Notes under the pieces: generated by a model
What the model was told of the DNA's origin: nothing
What the model saw: the letters and a program-made list of their open reading frames with translations, nothing else
Database searches by the model: none
Shown: one piece after another, positions 46,421 through 57,800 of the stretch
Position numbering within the stretch: the stretch's first letter is position 1
How the letters are laid out: the number at the start of each line of letters is the position of its first letter
NCBI RefSeq assembly: GCF_963678975.1
Contig: NC_089275.1
Span: 23,063,977 to 23,127,976, forward strand
Direction: 5' to 3'
Source of the DNA: Dysidea avara
Lineage: Eukaryota > Porifera > Demospongiae > Dictyoceratida > Dysideidae
Length of the DNA stretch: 64,000 bases
Position numbers and translations under genes: made by a program

Positions 46421-46730
46421 GGATGAGCAATTCATAGCATCGTCAACAGTAAAACCATGTCCACAGACACATTTGGATGGAAGACCTAGCAGTAACCAAT
46501 CATAACAAAAGCACAAAGCATCCCAAAAGCCACCTTATGTAGAGCAAACCCATGTTTCTCAATTGGTTGAACAGATAGCCAACAAGAATAAGGTTAAAAT
46601 TCATTGAAGATTTGCAGGTAACACAGAAGTTAGCTGAGAGGCTAAGGATTTCTACTGCTGCCACCTTATCAAACCAATGATATCTGATGTTGGCCAGTCA
46701 AACTTGTTAAATAATAAAACAAAAGTAGTG

Positions 46731-46773
46731 AAATCGTGAGTCTCACGGTGAATCCGTGAGGGTTGGCAGGCCT
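46731..46773. mobile_element. Solo end of the CAGGCCTGCCAACC element family
   Basis: GGTTGGCAGGCCTG preceded by an ATCCGTGAG block mirrors the left end of the element at 2132. No partner end was found upstream, so it is a fragment or a half-deleted copy. Confidence 0.55.
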
Positions 46774-46917
46774 GCAGTCTTTGATGTTTCTTTACTGTAC
46801 CATCGCTCACGCACTGTGATTACGTAACGCGTGATGTCATATCAGTAAAAACGTTATAAGGCTTCGTACACCTTTGTGGTCTGGGACGAGACTAGCTTAC
46901 TGTGGTTTTCCAAGTGC

Positions 46918-47121
46918 ATGGCAAAGCGTCGTGCGCTATACAAGCATGTACGTGCGCAGTTGTTCAACAGTGGATTTTCAGTGACGACTACTGACTCGCA
47001 GGACTTCAAGTATGCCTACGCATACAAATCGAACAACAGACGTCAAGGTCGAGGGCGCGGTCTCAGGAATGTTCTGGGTTGTGCCGAGCTTGGTAGACGA
47101 AACCTGAAAGAAGATGCACCG
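46918..47121 (+). CDS. Orphan coding-like first exon
   Basis: From the ATG at 46918 an open frame runs MAKRRALYKHVRAQLFNSGF, then an R/G-rich stretch (RRQGRGRGLRNVLGC) and ends near NLKEDAP, where CACCG|GTATGG could be a splice donor. An in-frame upstream Met lies at 46876. The segment and its upstream flank are richer in GC and CpG than their neighbours (GTACGTGCGCAG, GTAACGCGTGATG), as a host first exon with promoter might be. No following exon was found before the repeats at 47.3 kb. I recognise no domain. It could be a captured gene fragment or the start of a gene whose other exons are outside or lost. Confidence 0.3.
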
Positions 47122-47289
47122 GTATGGTTAGATACCTAAGTGTTACATTCAATACACGGTCTTTAGCCTTAAGGGCCACTAATAAGCCCTTAAGGTATGC
47201 AATCAGACTAATTACTGATGATGTAAGCGCTGGAATACATACAAGCCTCAATACATTTTTGACCTTTTTAAAATTCTGTGGTTGTGTAG

Positions 47290-48090
47290 CCATACCATAT
47301 CAGCATATATTCCAATAAACGGTGTACTGTTAAATAGACCAAAGCCTGCCCTACACATTGGTGGTGGTCTGGGATTAATCTGTCAAGACAATCTTGTGTA
47401 GTGAAGTGATAAAGTTGATTGGTTTTTTTAACTAATAATGCTTGTGAAATTGTTAAAACCATGTTTAGTAAGTTCACCACTATACCTAAAGTGTTAATTT
47501 TCATTACAAAGAAGAGTCCTTACTAGTTTATTGTACTGGTAAACCTATCTCTTTGTACCAATCACTATTAGGCCACTCCAAATAAATTTCCTGTTTCCCG
47601 TCCTGATCTCAGATGCAGGCGGGCAGGTGGTCCATTTCCATTATTTCATTATGAGATTGGCAGCTTTTCAAGCCATTATTTGCCTGGCACAGCTATAGAA
47701 AGCTGCAAAAAGCATGTTCCTTCCTTTTCAAGGTGCAAAAATAGAAGTTTGTACCGACTTGATAACACTGCTGACACATGAGCTAACACTGTTTCAAGAT
47801 GGCTTTTACTAAGCCTGTCAGTATGCAAGAATAGCCGGAAAATAATGGAAGAATACGGAATAATGGAATATTTAGAGCTGACAGTAACCAGATGCGGGCA
47901 GTGGACGGGAAACAGGAAATTTATTTGGAGTGGCCTTATCAATAGCACTTTTTGACCACAAAACCATGTTAGTGTTATCACTTCACTACTCAGGATTTCC
48001 TTGACAGATTAATCCCAGACCATCACTAGCATGTAGGGCAGGCTTTGGTCTATTTACTAGTACAGATTTTATTGGGATATACAATATGGT
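47290..48090. mobile_element. TIR element of about 800 bp split by a MITE
   Basis: Inverted arms at about 47290-47415 and 47985-48090 share AAATAGACCAAAGCCTGCCC, GGTCTGGGATTAATCTGTCA and AGTGAAGTGATAA in opposite orientation. Between them lies the Harbinger-type MITE. No open frame of note; exact ends and target duplication were not resolved. Confidence 0.6.
47571..47935. mobile_element. Harbinger-type MITE, 365 bp, TSD TTA
   Basis: Second copy of the family at 23903-24286, with inverted ends starting GGCCACTCCAAATAAATTT. TTA lies on both sides (47568-47570 and 47936-47938). It is shorter than the first copy by internal indels. It is inserted between the arms of the surrounding element, so it is younger than that element. 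Confidence 0.8.
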
Positions 48091-48098
48091 TGCAAGAG

Positions 48099-48591
48099 CA
48101 GTGGCGGATCTAGGATTTTTAAAAGGGGGTTTCTGAAAAATGTTATAGCTAAATAAAGAATCTGATGACAATTCTCTGAGATTTTAGAAGCTCTGAGATT
48201 GGATTTTAGGCTATTTTTAGTTAGCTATTACAATAAATCCAAAGCTTTAAACTGTAAATAGTTACTAATTATTATTATGTAGCTTTGATTGCTCTATTAG
48301 AGTAGTTACTTGATTGCTCTATTAGAGTAGTTACTTGACTGCTCTATTAGAGTATCTCGATCGTTTTTAATGTAGTGGGAGATGAAAAGTGAAGTGTTGC
48401 TGAGGGTTTAATACCTCTAAATGGTGTTAATTAAATGCAACTGCATGCATGCTACTGAAATGCAGTGGTATACAGTTGTTTGCTATGACAAATTGTCAAT
48501 ACAACACTGTTAATGTATTTCAATGCCACTGAGCTAAATTTAAAAGGGAGTTTCTGTCGGGACCCCAGAAACCCATCTAGATCCGCCACTG
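48099..48591. mobile_element. CAGTGGCGGATC TIR element, 493 bp
   Basis: It starts CAGTGGCGGATCTAGGATTT and ends CTAGATCCGCCACTG. Flanks AAGAG and AGGAG suggest a 5-bp duplication with one change. It carries three tandem copies of the motif TTGATTGCTCTATTAGAGTA at about 48285-48362, ending in TCTCGATCG. Confidence 0.7.
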
Positions 48592-48738
48592 AGGAGCCTA
48601 TTGAGGTTGTGGAATTTTGGTTGACACGATGTACTCCAGCAGTCAATTAAGAAACCCTACAAAGTTAATGAATACTTCTACAAAAAATGAAAAGGGCTAT
48701 TGTTCACCCACCCGCACGGTAATTTTAGAGCCGCATGC

Positions 48739-49127
48739 AAATGAGCCTTATCCAAAATTACATCACATACATAAAAATGGCCGTTGTAGTGTGGGGAAGT
48801 TTGTAAAATTTGTATGGGTGACTATGGGGAGAAAATTTTTGAACAGCAATATCTCAGTCAAGACAGAAGATATCGAGCTCTAACCAGCAGGCCGGTATGG
48901 TTATAAATTAACTTTGTTTTGAAAATCAACTGAAAATCACTTTTACTTGTGTATTGTAATGTCTTATAACTATACCTGCTAGTTAGAGTTTGATATCTTC
49001 CTTCTTGGCTGAGATACTGCCGTTCAAAAATTTTCTTCCCATAGTTTCCCATACAAATTTTACGAACGTCCCCACACAATAGTGGCCATATTTATGTCTG
49101 TGACGTAATTTTGGATAAGGCTCATTT
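48739..49127. mobile_element. Fold-back element, 389 bp
   Basis: Outer arms of about 145 bp are inverted copies: AAATGAGCCTTATCCAAAAT at the left is mirrored at the right, and AATTTGTATGGG / AGAAAATTTTTGAAC is shared by both arms. The unmatched centre is about 100 bp. Arms have diverged moderately. Confidence 0.8.
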
Positions 49128-49697
49128 ATTATTGCTTTTGATAGTCATGTAATCTAAATATTTTTTGTTTATAAGTACTAGTGTGATCATATGGTCTAAT
49201 TATTATTATTGGAAAGGTAGTGAGTTTCTGATGTTGTTTAGTGCCAAAAAGCATGGAAAAATCTACGTAGTTTGAATCCATTCCAACCTCAGGCCGGATT
49301 ACAGGCAGCGTATCTCTTCAAGTAGCCATTGGTGAACAAGACATAAACGGAGTCCACTCATCTGACAATCTGTTATTAACGTGTGTGGAACATATGGAAA
49401 ATTCGTACTGTTGCAGTTGATTGCTAAATTAGTGTTATGACCACAAGCAGCCAGCAAACTTCAAGATTTGGTGGCTACATGCTCAGAGAAAATGAGGGGT
49501 CTACAACACTTCTATGAGATTTAAATCTTGATGAATCCCAGTGAAATCACAAAAGATCTTACATCTCTTCTAAATCTGAGAGAAAAGGCAATTGGGCTCC
49601 CTTTAATATCCTTGATATTAAATAATAGATTTTAACAATATAATAAACAGCCGCCCGCCTGCATGGTATTTTTTGCCTGACTAGGATGGGAAACAAG
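49128..49697. other. Gap without recognised feature
   Basis: AT-rich, no gene or clear repeat. Confidence 0.45.
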
Positions 49698-50101
49698 CAG
49701 TGTTGGGGGTAACGCGTTACTTATCTAACATGTTACATAATATTATTACTTTTGTGGTAACTAAGTAATATAACAAAATACGCTATAAAAACAGGTAATA
49801 TAATTCAAGTTACTTTACTTACAAGTGTAACGCCTTACCTAAGTAATATAGTTACTGTAACGAACCTAATATTATGTAATATTATTACTACAAGTAATGA
49901 AGTTACTGGTCTCGTTAGTGATCCACTGAGTAATGCCTAGCCACAACGAAGTAATGAAGCCTAACCGAATGAAGCTTATTCACCAGCTTCTTACTTGTAA
50001 CCAAGATTTGCACATTGTCCAACAATGCAATCATGTCACGTGATAAGGTGGTAGTTTCACACGTGATAGCTTAACACAAAGTAATATAATAATAATATTA
50101 T

Positions 50102-50287
50102 TGTAAATTTGACTCTCAGCACAATTCATTCAATACCAGCACAGAATAAAATGCAGCAGCCAATACAGAGCAAAAAAATCAAGTTATTTATACTGCTATT
50201 AATTGTTTATTGTATCTATATGGTTTCAGCTACATCATCACTTTATAGTTACATCATCACCTATTAATAGTTCTTAACTACTTTACA
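50102..50287 (-). repeat. 3' LTR of the Ty3/gypsy element
   Basis: 186 bp with TG..CA ends, almost identical to the copy at 56671-56855. A purine-rich tract lies just inside at about 50288-50302, as expected for the polypurine tract in minus orientation. Confidence 0.9.
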
Positions 50288-53200
50288 TCATCTCCCCCAT
50301 CAGCAAGCTTGACCCGAGCTTCTTCAGATTTTCTCTTGCTTCATAGAAAATAGGGGCATTTATCAATATGTGGAGGTGTCTGATTGGTTTGCTTTGACAG
50401 TTCATCTTCAGCGTTATCAGCTTCAGCATTATCAGGTTTAGCATTATCAGTCCTGTTAACTTTACAAAGATGTTTCATTTCAGTCTGCAGATCACTTAAA
50501 TGTTTCATAACTTTCTTTGATGGCCTGCTAGGTTTGGCTCTTTTATTTTCATACCAATAGAAATTTGTAGGAAAAGATGTAGGACATAACTGAACCCTGG
50601 ACTGATGAATCTGGATTGGTGGGTCATCAGGAAAGTAGATCTTGGAGGCTACTATGTTTGGATCTTTCCGAAAATTACTCAATATGACCCATGCCATGGT
50701 TGGGAAAGTTTCCTAGTTTTGCCAGTTTCATTCTGAGCAAAATATACTAGCACCCAATCACCTACTCTTATCTTGAAATCTCTAGCTGACCTGTCATGTT
50801 GGGCCTTATATCTCCTCTGTGAGCCTCTGTTCACTTCCTTAGCTAAACTTCTAGCTGATGACAATGTTAACATCATTTGTTCACAATAGTCACTAACATT
50901 GGCCGCTTTAAGTGGTTTAGGAAGTAGTAAGGCAGCTTCAGTAGGTGTACGACAATCAAAGCCATACAGCAAAAAGGAAGGTTTCTCCCCAGTTGAGCTG
51001 TGGGGTGTATTACGATATGCCCACAAGACTTCACTAAGGTATTGGTCCCACTGTAAACCAAACTTTGCTGCATGCTTCCAAAGCATCATCTTTAATGTTC
51101 TATTAAATCTTTCAATAGCTCCATTCCATTGGGGATGGCTTGCCGTAGTGTTTAACTTCTCAATACCTAACATTCTACAAATGTCTTTCATCAGAAATGA
51201 TAGCAGGTTAGTTCCTCTGTCTGAAAGCAAAGCCTCAGGGACTCCAAATGTAGGTATCACTTCTTCAACTAGTAACTGAGCTATCTGCACTGCCTTTTGG
51301 TCTGGTGTTGGGAAAACCATTGGCCATTTCGTGAATAAGTCTTGGAACACTATTACATATCGGTTCCCTCTGGTAGTGATAGGTAGTTCCATGATGTCTA
51401 CTCCTACTATCTGGAATGGACGTTCTGTTACAATGGGGTGTAGTGGCAGCTTCTGTCGTCTTCCGGTGCCTTGTACTGTGGCACATTGAGGACAATTATT
51501 AGCATAATCCAGGACATCAGTGTACATACGGGGCCACCACCACCTTCTCACTAGAGTTTTGTACAGCTTTGTACCTGAAAAATGTCCTGCTAACCACCCA
51601 TCATGGTGTTCTTGCATGACCTTAAGCTGTAAACGATGTGGTACCACCACCCGTGACGTCTCAGTCTGAGTAGGACCAACATAATAAAGAACATCATTTA
51701 CAGTGGTAAACAATGAAGCTTCAACAACAAGTTTCTTAGCAGACTTTGCATCTTCAGGTAGCACTCCATCTCTCAAGTACAAGATAACTGGTTGCAGTTG
51801 CTGGTCCTTGAACTGTTCATTGTAGAATGTATTGTCACAGCTGCCAACCCCAGTTTCTGATTCATTATGCAGAAGATTATCTATGGTTTCTGGTTGACAA
51901 GAAATCAGTGCAACTTGTACTTCCTCCATCGGTTGGTGGAGCAGGCATTACTGGCTGCCGTGAAAGACAATCGGCATTGAGATTCTGCTTCCCAGATCGG
52001 TGTATGATGTTAATGTTCTTTATTCCATTACCATAAAGCTTACTCCACCAACGTGCATGTTTCCCAGTTAAATTTGGAGCACCTAAGTTGGCTTTAACAG
52101 CTGCATGATCAGTGAAAATATTGACATTGTGTCCATATAGATAATACCGGAAATGGGTGACTGCCCATACAATAGCTAATGTTTCCAAATCAGTGATGGA
52201 ATAGTTTGCTTCAGATGCAGACACAGATCGACTCACATAAGCTACGGAATATAGCTTCTTGTCATCCTGATATTGTGATAAAATGGCTCCTAGGCCTAAC
52301 CTGCTGGCATCTGTTTCTAGAGTAAAATCCTCATCAAAATCAGGGTATGCAAGTAATGGTGATGTCACCAACTTCTGTTTCAACACTTCAAATGCAGTTT
52401 CGCAATCAGCAGACCACAAAAACTGTGCTTTCTTCCTAGTGAGAGCATGTAGTGGAAATGCTATCTTGGCATAATCTGGCACAAAGCGACGGTAGTATGA
52501 TATCAGTCCTAAAAACTGTTGTAAGTGTTTCAAGTTGGCAGGGGGAAGAAACTTCTTAACAGCATCAAGGTTACGGTTGTTCGGTTTGAGTCCATCCTTG
52601 GTTACCACATGAGTCACATGACCTAAATATTCATCCTCACTACACATTAGTTTGCACTTACTTGCGTTTAGCATCAATCCAGCCTTCCTCAACTGATTGA
52701 ACACAGCTGTCAAATGCTTCATGTGATCACCAAGAGACTTTGAGAAAATAATCACGTCGTCCAAGTAAACTGAAACAAAAGTGTTGGCCGATTCTGACTG
52801 CATCCCTGCTAAGACTTGCTGCATCAATCTCTGAAATACAGCTGGAGCATTTGTAACTCCAAAAGGCATTACTCTGAACTGGTATAATCCTTGGTGGGTA
52901 ATAAATGCCGTTTTCTCCTAACTATCAGGATGAACTCTGGTTTGCCAATATCCAGATTTGAGATCCAGGGTACTGAAATATTTTGAGCTTCCTAATTGAT
53001 CCAACAAGTCACTGATCCGTGGCAGTGGAAATAAATCAGGCTTTGTCACTGAGTTGAGGGCTCTATAATCCACGCAGAAACGCAGTGATCCATCTCGCTT
53101 CCTCACTAAAACAACTGGACTGGCCCAGGGACTCTCTGATGGTTGTATCACATTATCCTTCTGCATCTTCTCTAGTTGCTTGGCTATCTCTCTCCGAGCT

Positions 53201-54425
53201 GAGAACGGGACTCTTCGGGCAGGTTGTCTCCTTGGGTGTGCCTCACCAGTATCTATTTTAAATTCGACCAAGTCAGTTTCGCCACGTTCATCATCATTTA
53301 AGCTAAATATGTCATGGTAGTCTGCTAACAACCCTCTGAACTGTAGGCACTCCTCTTCAGATGACTTCCTCTCTACATCTACCAAGCTACTAATCAACTG
53401 TTGCTGCCGCCATGTAATGTGCTCTTTGGAAAAAGTGTTGCCATTTGGCAATAAACTCACCATCCATAGCCTTAAGTCATCAGTTAATGGTATACTAGTA
53501 TCCATTCCACGGATCTAGGAGATGTCTGCCCCAACTTCTCACCATCTTCACAAAGTGTTTCCTCGAAACAATCAGGCGTGACTAATACTTCATTATCCAA
53601 TTCCAAGTCAACCTCACAAGCTTCTGCTAACTCAACACCAGTTTGTAGCTGATAGGTAGTTTTGCCATTGTTTGTAATCCACAAGGTTGTTACACCATCC
53701 TCTTTTGCCTCAACCAAGGACTGGTCAATGCATAAACAATCACTCAGGGTCTCGCATTGTTCTATTAGCACAGAGCCTGTCACACCCTTGACCTGTACTG
53801 GAACTACTGCAGAATGACAAGCAGGTAAACGTACAGCACTAAGTAATTTTACCACTGCAACTGATGAAGTGTTGGTCTCTACATCTACTTTCTGCAATGG
53901 CTGCTCCTCTTGGTCAGGCTTCTTGCTTCCATCATCCAGCAAATCCTGATTAGACTCAACCACTCCACTGTTAGCAGGTTTAAGTGCATCCTGTCCATGC
54001 TTTGTAGCTGGATCATTCACAACGCTAGCACTTCCAGGTTCATCAACAGGTTGTACATCAGGATGATAGCTCACTACACCTAACATTCGACACACATTTT
54101 CTGACAGCAACAGCTTATCAGGATCTACCAGCTTAACAAAAACTGTACTCACTATTGTCTTTTCACAAAAAGTAATCTTCATATCTATCTGACCATCTAA
54201 AGTGATAGGTTTCTGATCATAAGTGCAGGCCCTCTGTTCAGTAGGTTTAAGGTGATGTATGTTTAAATTTGCTTCTTTCACCATGTCATAGAACTGGTCT
54301 CCTCTCATAATAGTAATATCAGATCCTGTATCTATCAGACTGACGATGGGAACTCCTTCCACCATCACTTTTACACATTGTGATCCACTCTTCTTTGCAC
54401 TCAGGTAAGAGTCAGTTCGAACCAT
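50288..54425 (-). CDS. pol region of the Ty3/gypsy element (fossil)
   Basis: Parts in order on the minus strand: a retropepsin-type protease near 54340 (SLIDTGSDITIM), reverse transcriptase at about 52870-53280 and onward (FCVDYRALN, YLDDVIIFS), RNase H at about 52050-52330 (LETDASRLGLGAIL), and an integrase with an HHCC-type zinc-binding region and a DDE-type core at about 50950-51700. A final 118-codon open segment lies before the LTR. It is a fossil in several reading-frame pieces. Confidence 0.85.
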
Positions 54426-56600
54426 CTTTGTCCCAGTTCCAGATTTGGTTTGTGCTTCCTTCTTTCCTGTGCTTTCTGTCTTAGTCTGCTTGCATTGACA
54501 GGCCAGGTGATTAGGACTATCACAGATGTAACATCTCAGCTGCTTCTGTTGTCTTGTTCCATCTTTGTCTGACTGTGCCTTTGATTTGTACTAACTTCCT
54601 GTCCTTCTGTAATTTCTTTGCCAGTGCTGTGTTGTTGAGGATGGCTTGTTGGCAGGACCACTGTTGGTAGGACTACCAGTTGGTGATGGTTGCCTTTTCT
54701 TAAGCTCAACAAGTCTTCTCTCTTCTCTTCTAGCTGCCAGACAGAGTTCTTTATAATTCTGAGCCCCAGAGACAGATGGGGACTCCAGCAATGTATACAG
54801 AAGACCTTCCTGCAATTGCCCATATAGCAACATCTCTCTAGTCTCAATGGAAAGATGTTCACGTCCAAAGCCTGTCTGGAAGACTTTCTCTAATCTTGTG
54901 ATAAAGTCTGATACTGATTCACTTGACTGTTGTGAAGTATGGCGGAAATCCAAGGCTGCCAAAGTTTGGTTGCCTGGATCAAGCTTCTCTCTTAGAGCTT
55001 TTACAGCAACTTGGTATGAAGATCTGTTCTCTGGTATTAGCAACTTCCATTCCTGTGAAGCCCTTCCTCTCAAATGACCAGCAAGTTGCATAAGTGTCTC
55101 ATCTGGTCTCCACCCATTCCAAGTGGCTGCTCGCTCCAGTGTCAGTAACCAATCATCAAATGTTATTGTGATATCTTTAGCAGTAAATGAGTCTATTGGT
55201 GGTGCCTTTCCACGCCAAAGTGTGGTAACAGGATTGTCAGGAACTATTCTGTCACAATTGGCTACCCCAATAGAACTGATAGGTCTGTTAATAAAAGCAG
55301 TATTAGATAAAGATACACAATTATTGGTTAACAGTTGTCCAGACTGAAAATTGGAAGTCAAGCCTGTTGTATTAGTGGCCACATCTCTTAGTAGACCACC
55401 TTTAAGTTCACTCACATGTCCTTGACTCACCATAGGTATGTAACCTGTCATTACTGTTGTCTTTGGAGTTGACATGTGGTCTCCAGATGATTCTGCTGCA
55501 GAGTAAAAAGGGTTAGTTGTTGCAACAATTTGTTTGAAAGGTAAGGATTCATCAGGTGATGTTGTTGTTGTTGTGTTCACACGTTTGAAAGGTAAGGATT
55601 CATCAGGCGATGTTGTTGTTGTGTTCACACGTTTGAAAGGTAAGGATTCATCAGCTGTTGTTGTTGCTGATGTTTCAAAGGTCTGACCTCTTTGTTTTGT
55701 GACTGACAATGGTCTTGTTTCTGTAAGGTGAGTAGAGATAAAGGCAGGGTATTCTTCTCTGGTCACATCAACCCCTTTGCCTGCTGCAGAAACAAATTGT
55801 GATTTACCTTCTATCACACTTACCGACTCCCTAGTGGGGGTTTTAGCGACTCCACTTTGAATTGCTGGCTCTGATAGATTTGATAATTTCCAACAGGCTA
55901 ACTCCATTTCCCGTATCTGTAACTTTTCTTCAACAAAAGTATTTCCTGGTCCTTCTCTGCCAGGGCATTATCAAACTCTATCAACTGCTGGCAGTTTTCC
56001 TGCCACAGTTCCAGTAATCTATCATGGGTTTTACCCAGTTCAGCCTTCACACGATCAAACTCTACTTTCACTGAATTGAGCTCTACCTTCAGAGCTGTCT
56101 TCTCTTCTTCCATCCTTGAAAGGACTATGTGTAGCTGTGTCATCTCATTTGAAAGACTTCCTGTGTCCTCCTCACTGTCATAGTTCTCTTGGCTAGGAGT
56201 AGATGCCTTACTAGACAAGGATGGTATCAGTGGAGTGACCTTCTTCATCCCTCAGCGATAATTATTTCCCCTCCTCAGTCAGGGAAATCACCACTTGAGC
56301 CTGTGCTCCTTCACCACGGAGTTCTGTTATCCATCCACCAATCATTACTTCAAGGTCACTTCTTGGGGCTGCTGTTGGCAAGTCAAGGGCTCTTGCCAAG
56401 TGCTGTATGTGCTGGAGTCTCAACCTTTTTGAATTTAAAGGGTTGGGTGTCCCTTTCACTGTTCCAACTACAGGGTCCATTCTATCTACACTCTGTTCTA
56501 AAAGCCAAAATGTTCCTGGAAGCTGTCTATCTACAGTAAGCTGTATGTTGTACACTACCTCTTTGTCTGACCTTTTCCTCTGTGCCCTCCTTGCTCAAGA
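54426..56600 (-). CDS. gag region of the Ty3/gypsy element (fossil)
   Basis: It includes a coiled-coil-like segment near 55950-56200, an S/T-rich segment with three tandem ~47-bp repeats at about 55555-55680, a capsid-like helical domain near 54700-55150, and a CCHC zinc knuckle near 54500-54545. The gag-to-pol frame change is normal in this family. Confidence 0.7.
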
Positions 56601-56652
56601 AAAAGTCCAGTTCTCTTGCCAAGTACTCAATGAAGTAAGTAGACTTGCAAGA

Positions 56653-56670
56653 TCTCGGTAGGACCTCCAC
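56653..56670 (-). other. Candidate primer-binding site
   Basis: Just inside the 5' LTR, one base after its end, the minus strand begins TGGAGGTCCTACCGAGAT. TGG at this position is the complement of a tRNA CCA end. The tRNA species is not identified. Confidence 0.55.
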
Positions 56671-56855
56671 TGTAAATTTGACTCTCAGCACAATTCATTC
56701 AATACCAGCACAGAATAAAATGCAGCAGCCAATACAGAGCAAAAAATCAAGTTATTTATACTGCTATTAATTGTTTATTGTTTCTATATGGTTTCAGCTA
56801 CATCATCACTTTATAGTTACATCATCACCTATTAATAGTTCTTAACTACTTTACA
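56671..56855 (-). repeat. 5' LTR of the Ty3/gypsy element
   Basis: 185 bp, TG..CA ends, two differences from the other LTR. Confidence 0.9.
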
Positions 56856-56968
56856 TTATTATAGTTACTTTATTTTATGGGTAATATGTAACTGTAACTG
56901 AATAGTTCAGTTGAAAGTAATATGTAACTAGTTACTTTTAAAAGTAACTGTCCCAAGTCCCAACACTG

Positions 56969-57331
56969 TAAACAAGCAATTTACAATTGTTGGCCTAGAA
57001 GAATCCAAGAACACATATATTTACGGAACCCAGTTATGTCATGTGAATAGCTACGACTATTTTATAGGTAGAATTTTTACAAGCATACAAAGAGTAGTCT
57101 TTTTTCTTCCCTCCTACCCAAAAGTGTATTATCATTAACCATGGTAATGGCTCATAATAGGGATTTTCGCAAACCTCTAATAGAGCAGTCACCTAAAACC
57201 ACCTAAAAAAGCAGACTTGGTCATGTAACAACACTCAGAAGACTTATTATCAATCACTGAACTTAGTTTTTATTATAAGAAAGAGCAGTGGCATATCTAG
57301 ACTTTCTGGGTCGGTAGAGCACAATTAGCCC
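56969..57331. other. Gap without gene
   Basis: Only a copy of the dispersed motif (CTCTAATAGAGCAGTCACC at about 57176-57194) stands out. Confidence 0.5.
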
Positions 57332-57566
57332 TGGGAAAAATATCTTGCAAGGTTTCCAAGATTCTTGCAAGAAAAGGGACATTTTCAGTGCAAGATTCTT
57401 GCAAAATATGTGCACATTTCCTGCAAGATTCTTGCATGCATATGTACGGGACATTTTCAGTGCAAGTTTCTTGCAACCTTGCAAGAATTTTGCATGCTTG
57501 CAAGAACAGTGTGAGGATCTTGCACTGCTAATCTTGCAAGCCTTGCAAGATATTTTTTCCTGGGAA
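57332..57566. mobile_element. TTGCAAG-rich TIR element, 235 bp
   Basis: The left end CCTGGGAAAAATATCTTGCA mirrors the right end GCAAGATATTTTTTCCTGGG. Inside, TTCTTGCAAG-type units recur about ten times in both orientations. Frames on both strands are open because the unit is free of stops, giving repeat peptides rather than genes. Confidence 0.75.
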
Positions 57567-57604
57567 TAGAGCACAAAAAGGTCACAGCCTGCTCACAATG
57601 GCAG

Positions 57605-57800
57605 CCCTCCACCAACTATTATTATTATCAATTTCATCCAAAGAAAGGGTACACAAAAGGCTTATAGCCTGTACAAGGTGGTCCCCAAAATACATACACA
57701 GTACAAAAAGCAACACAAAAACATTGACTAGCTACAAAGCAAACAATAACGAAACAAACGAGCAAACAAAAATAATTATACAAAAAAGTAACAATGAGTA
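57605..57800 (-). mobile_element. LINE 3' tail, inverted copy
   Basis: Read on the minus strand it ends CCTTGTACAGGCTATAAGCC, then a GGATGAAATTGATAATAATA-type tail. This matches the tail at 15690-15885. No coding part. Confidence 0.55.

Larger units (their letters stand above)
50102..56855 (-). mobile_element. Ty3/gypsy LTR retrotransposon (fossil, young)
   Basis: About 6.75 kb on the minus strand, bounded by two LTRs of about 186 bp and flanked by TTAT on both sides. In element order: LTR, primer-binding-site candidate, gag, aspartic protease, reverse transcriptase, RNase H, integrase, polypurine tract, LTR. Integrase after RNase H places it in Ty3/gypsy. The LTRs differ by one substitution and one single-base length change, so the insertion is recent. 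The coding region is nearly complete in content but appears broken in a handful of places. It sits in a hAT MITE. Confidence 0.92.
49698..56968. mobile_element. hAT MITE interrupted by the LTR element
   Basis: The outer ends are CAGTGTTGGGGGTAACGCG and TCCCAACACTG, a well-known hAT terminal type. Flanks GAAACAAG and TAAACAAG agree at seven of eight bases. The element's own sequence is only the AT-rich TAATATTATTAC-type DNA at 49698-50101 and 56860-56968; the rest is the inserted retrotransposon. Confidence 0.75.

Noticed and set aside
57263-57574. Open frames of 68-103 codons on both strands
   Set aside because: The TTGCAAG unit lacks stops in several frames, which explains them.
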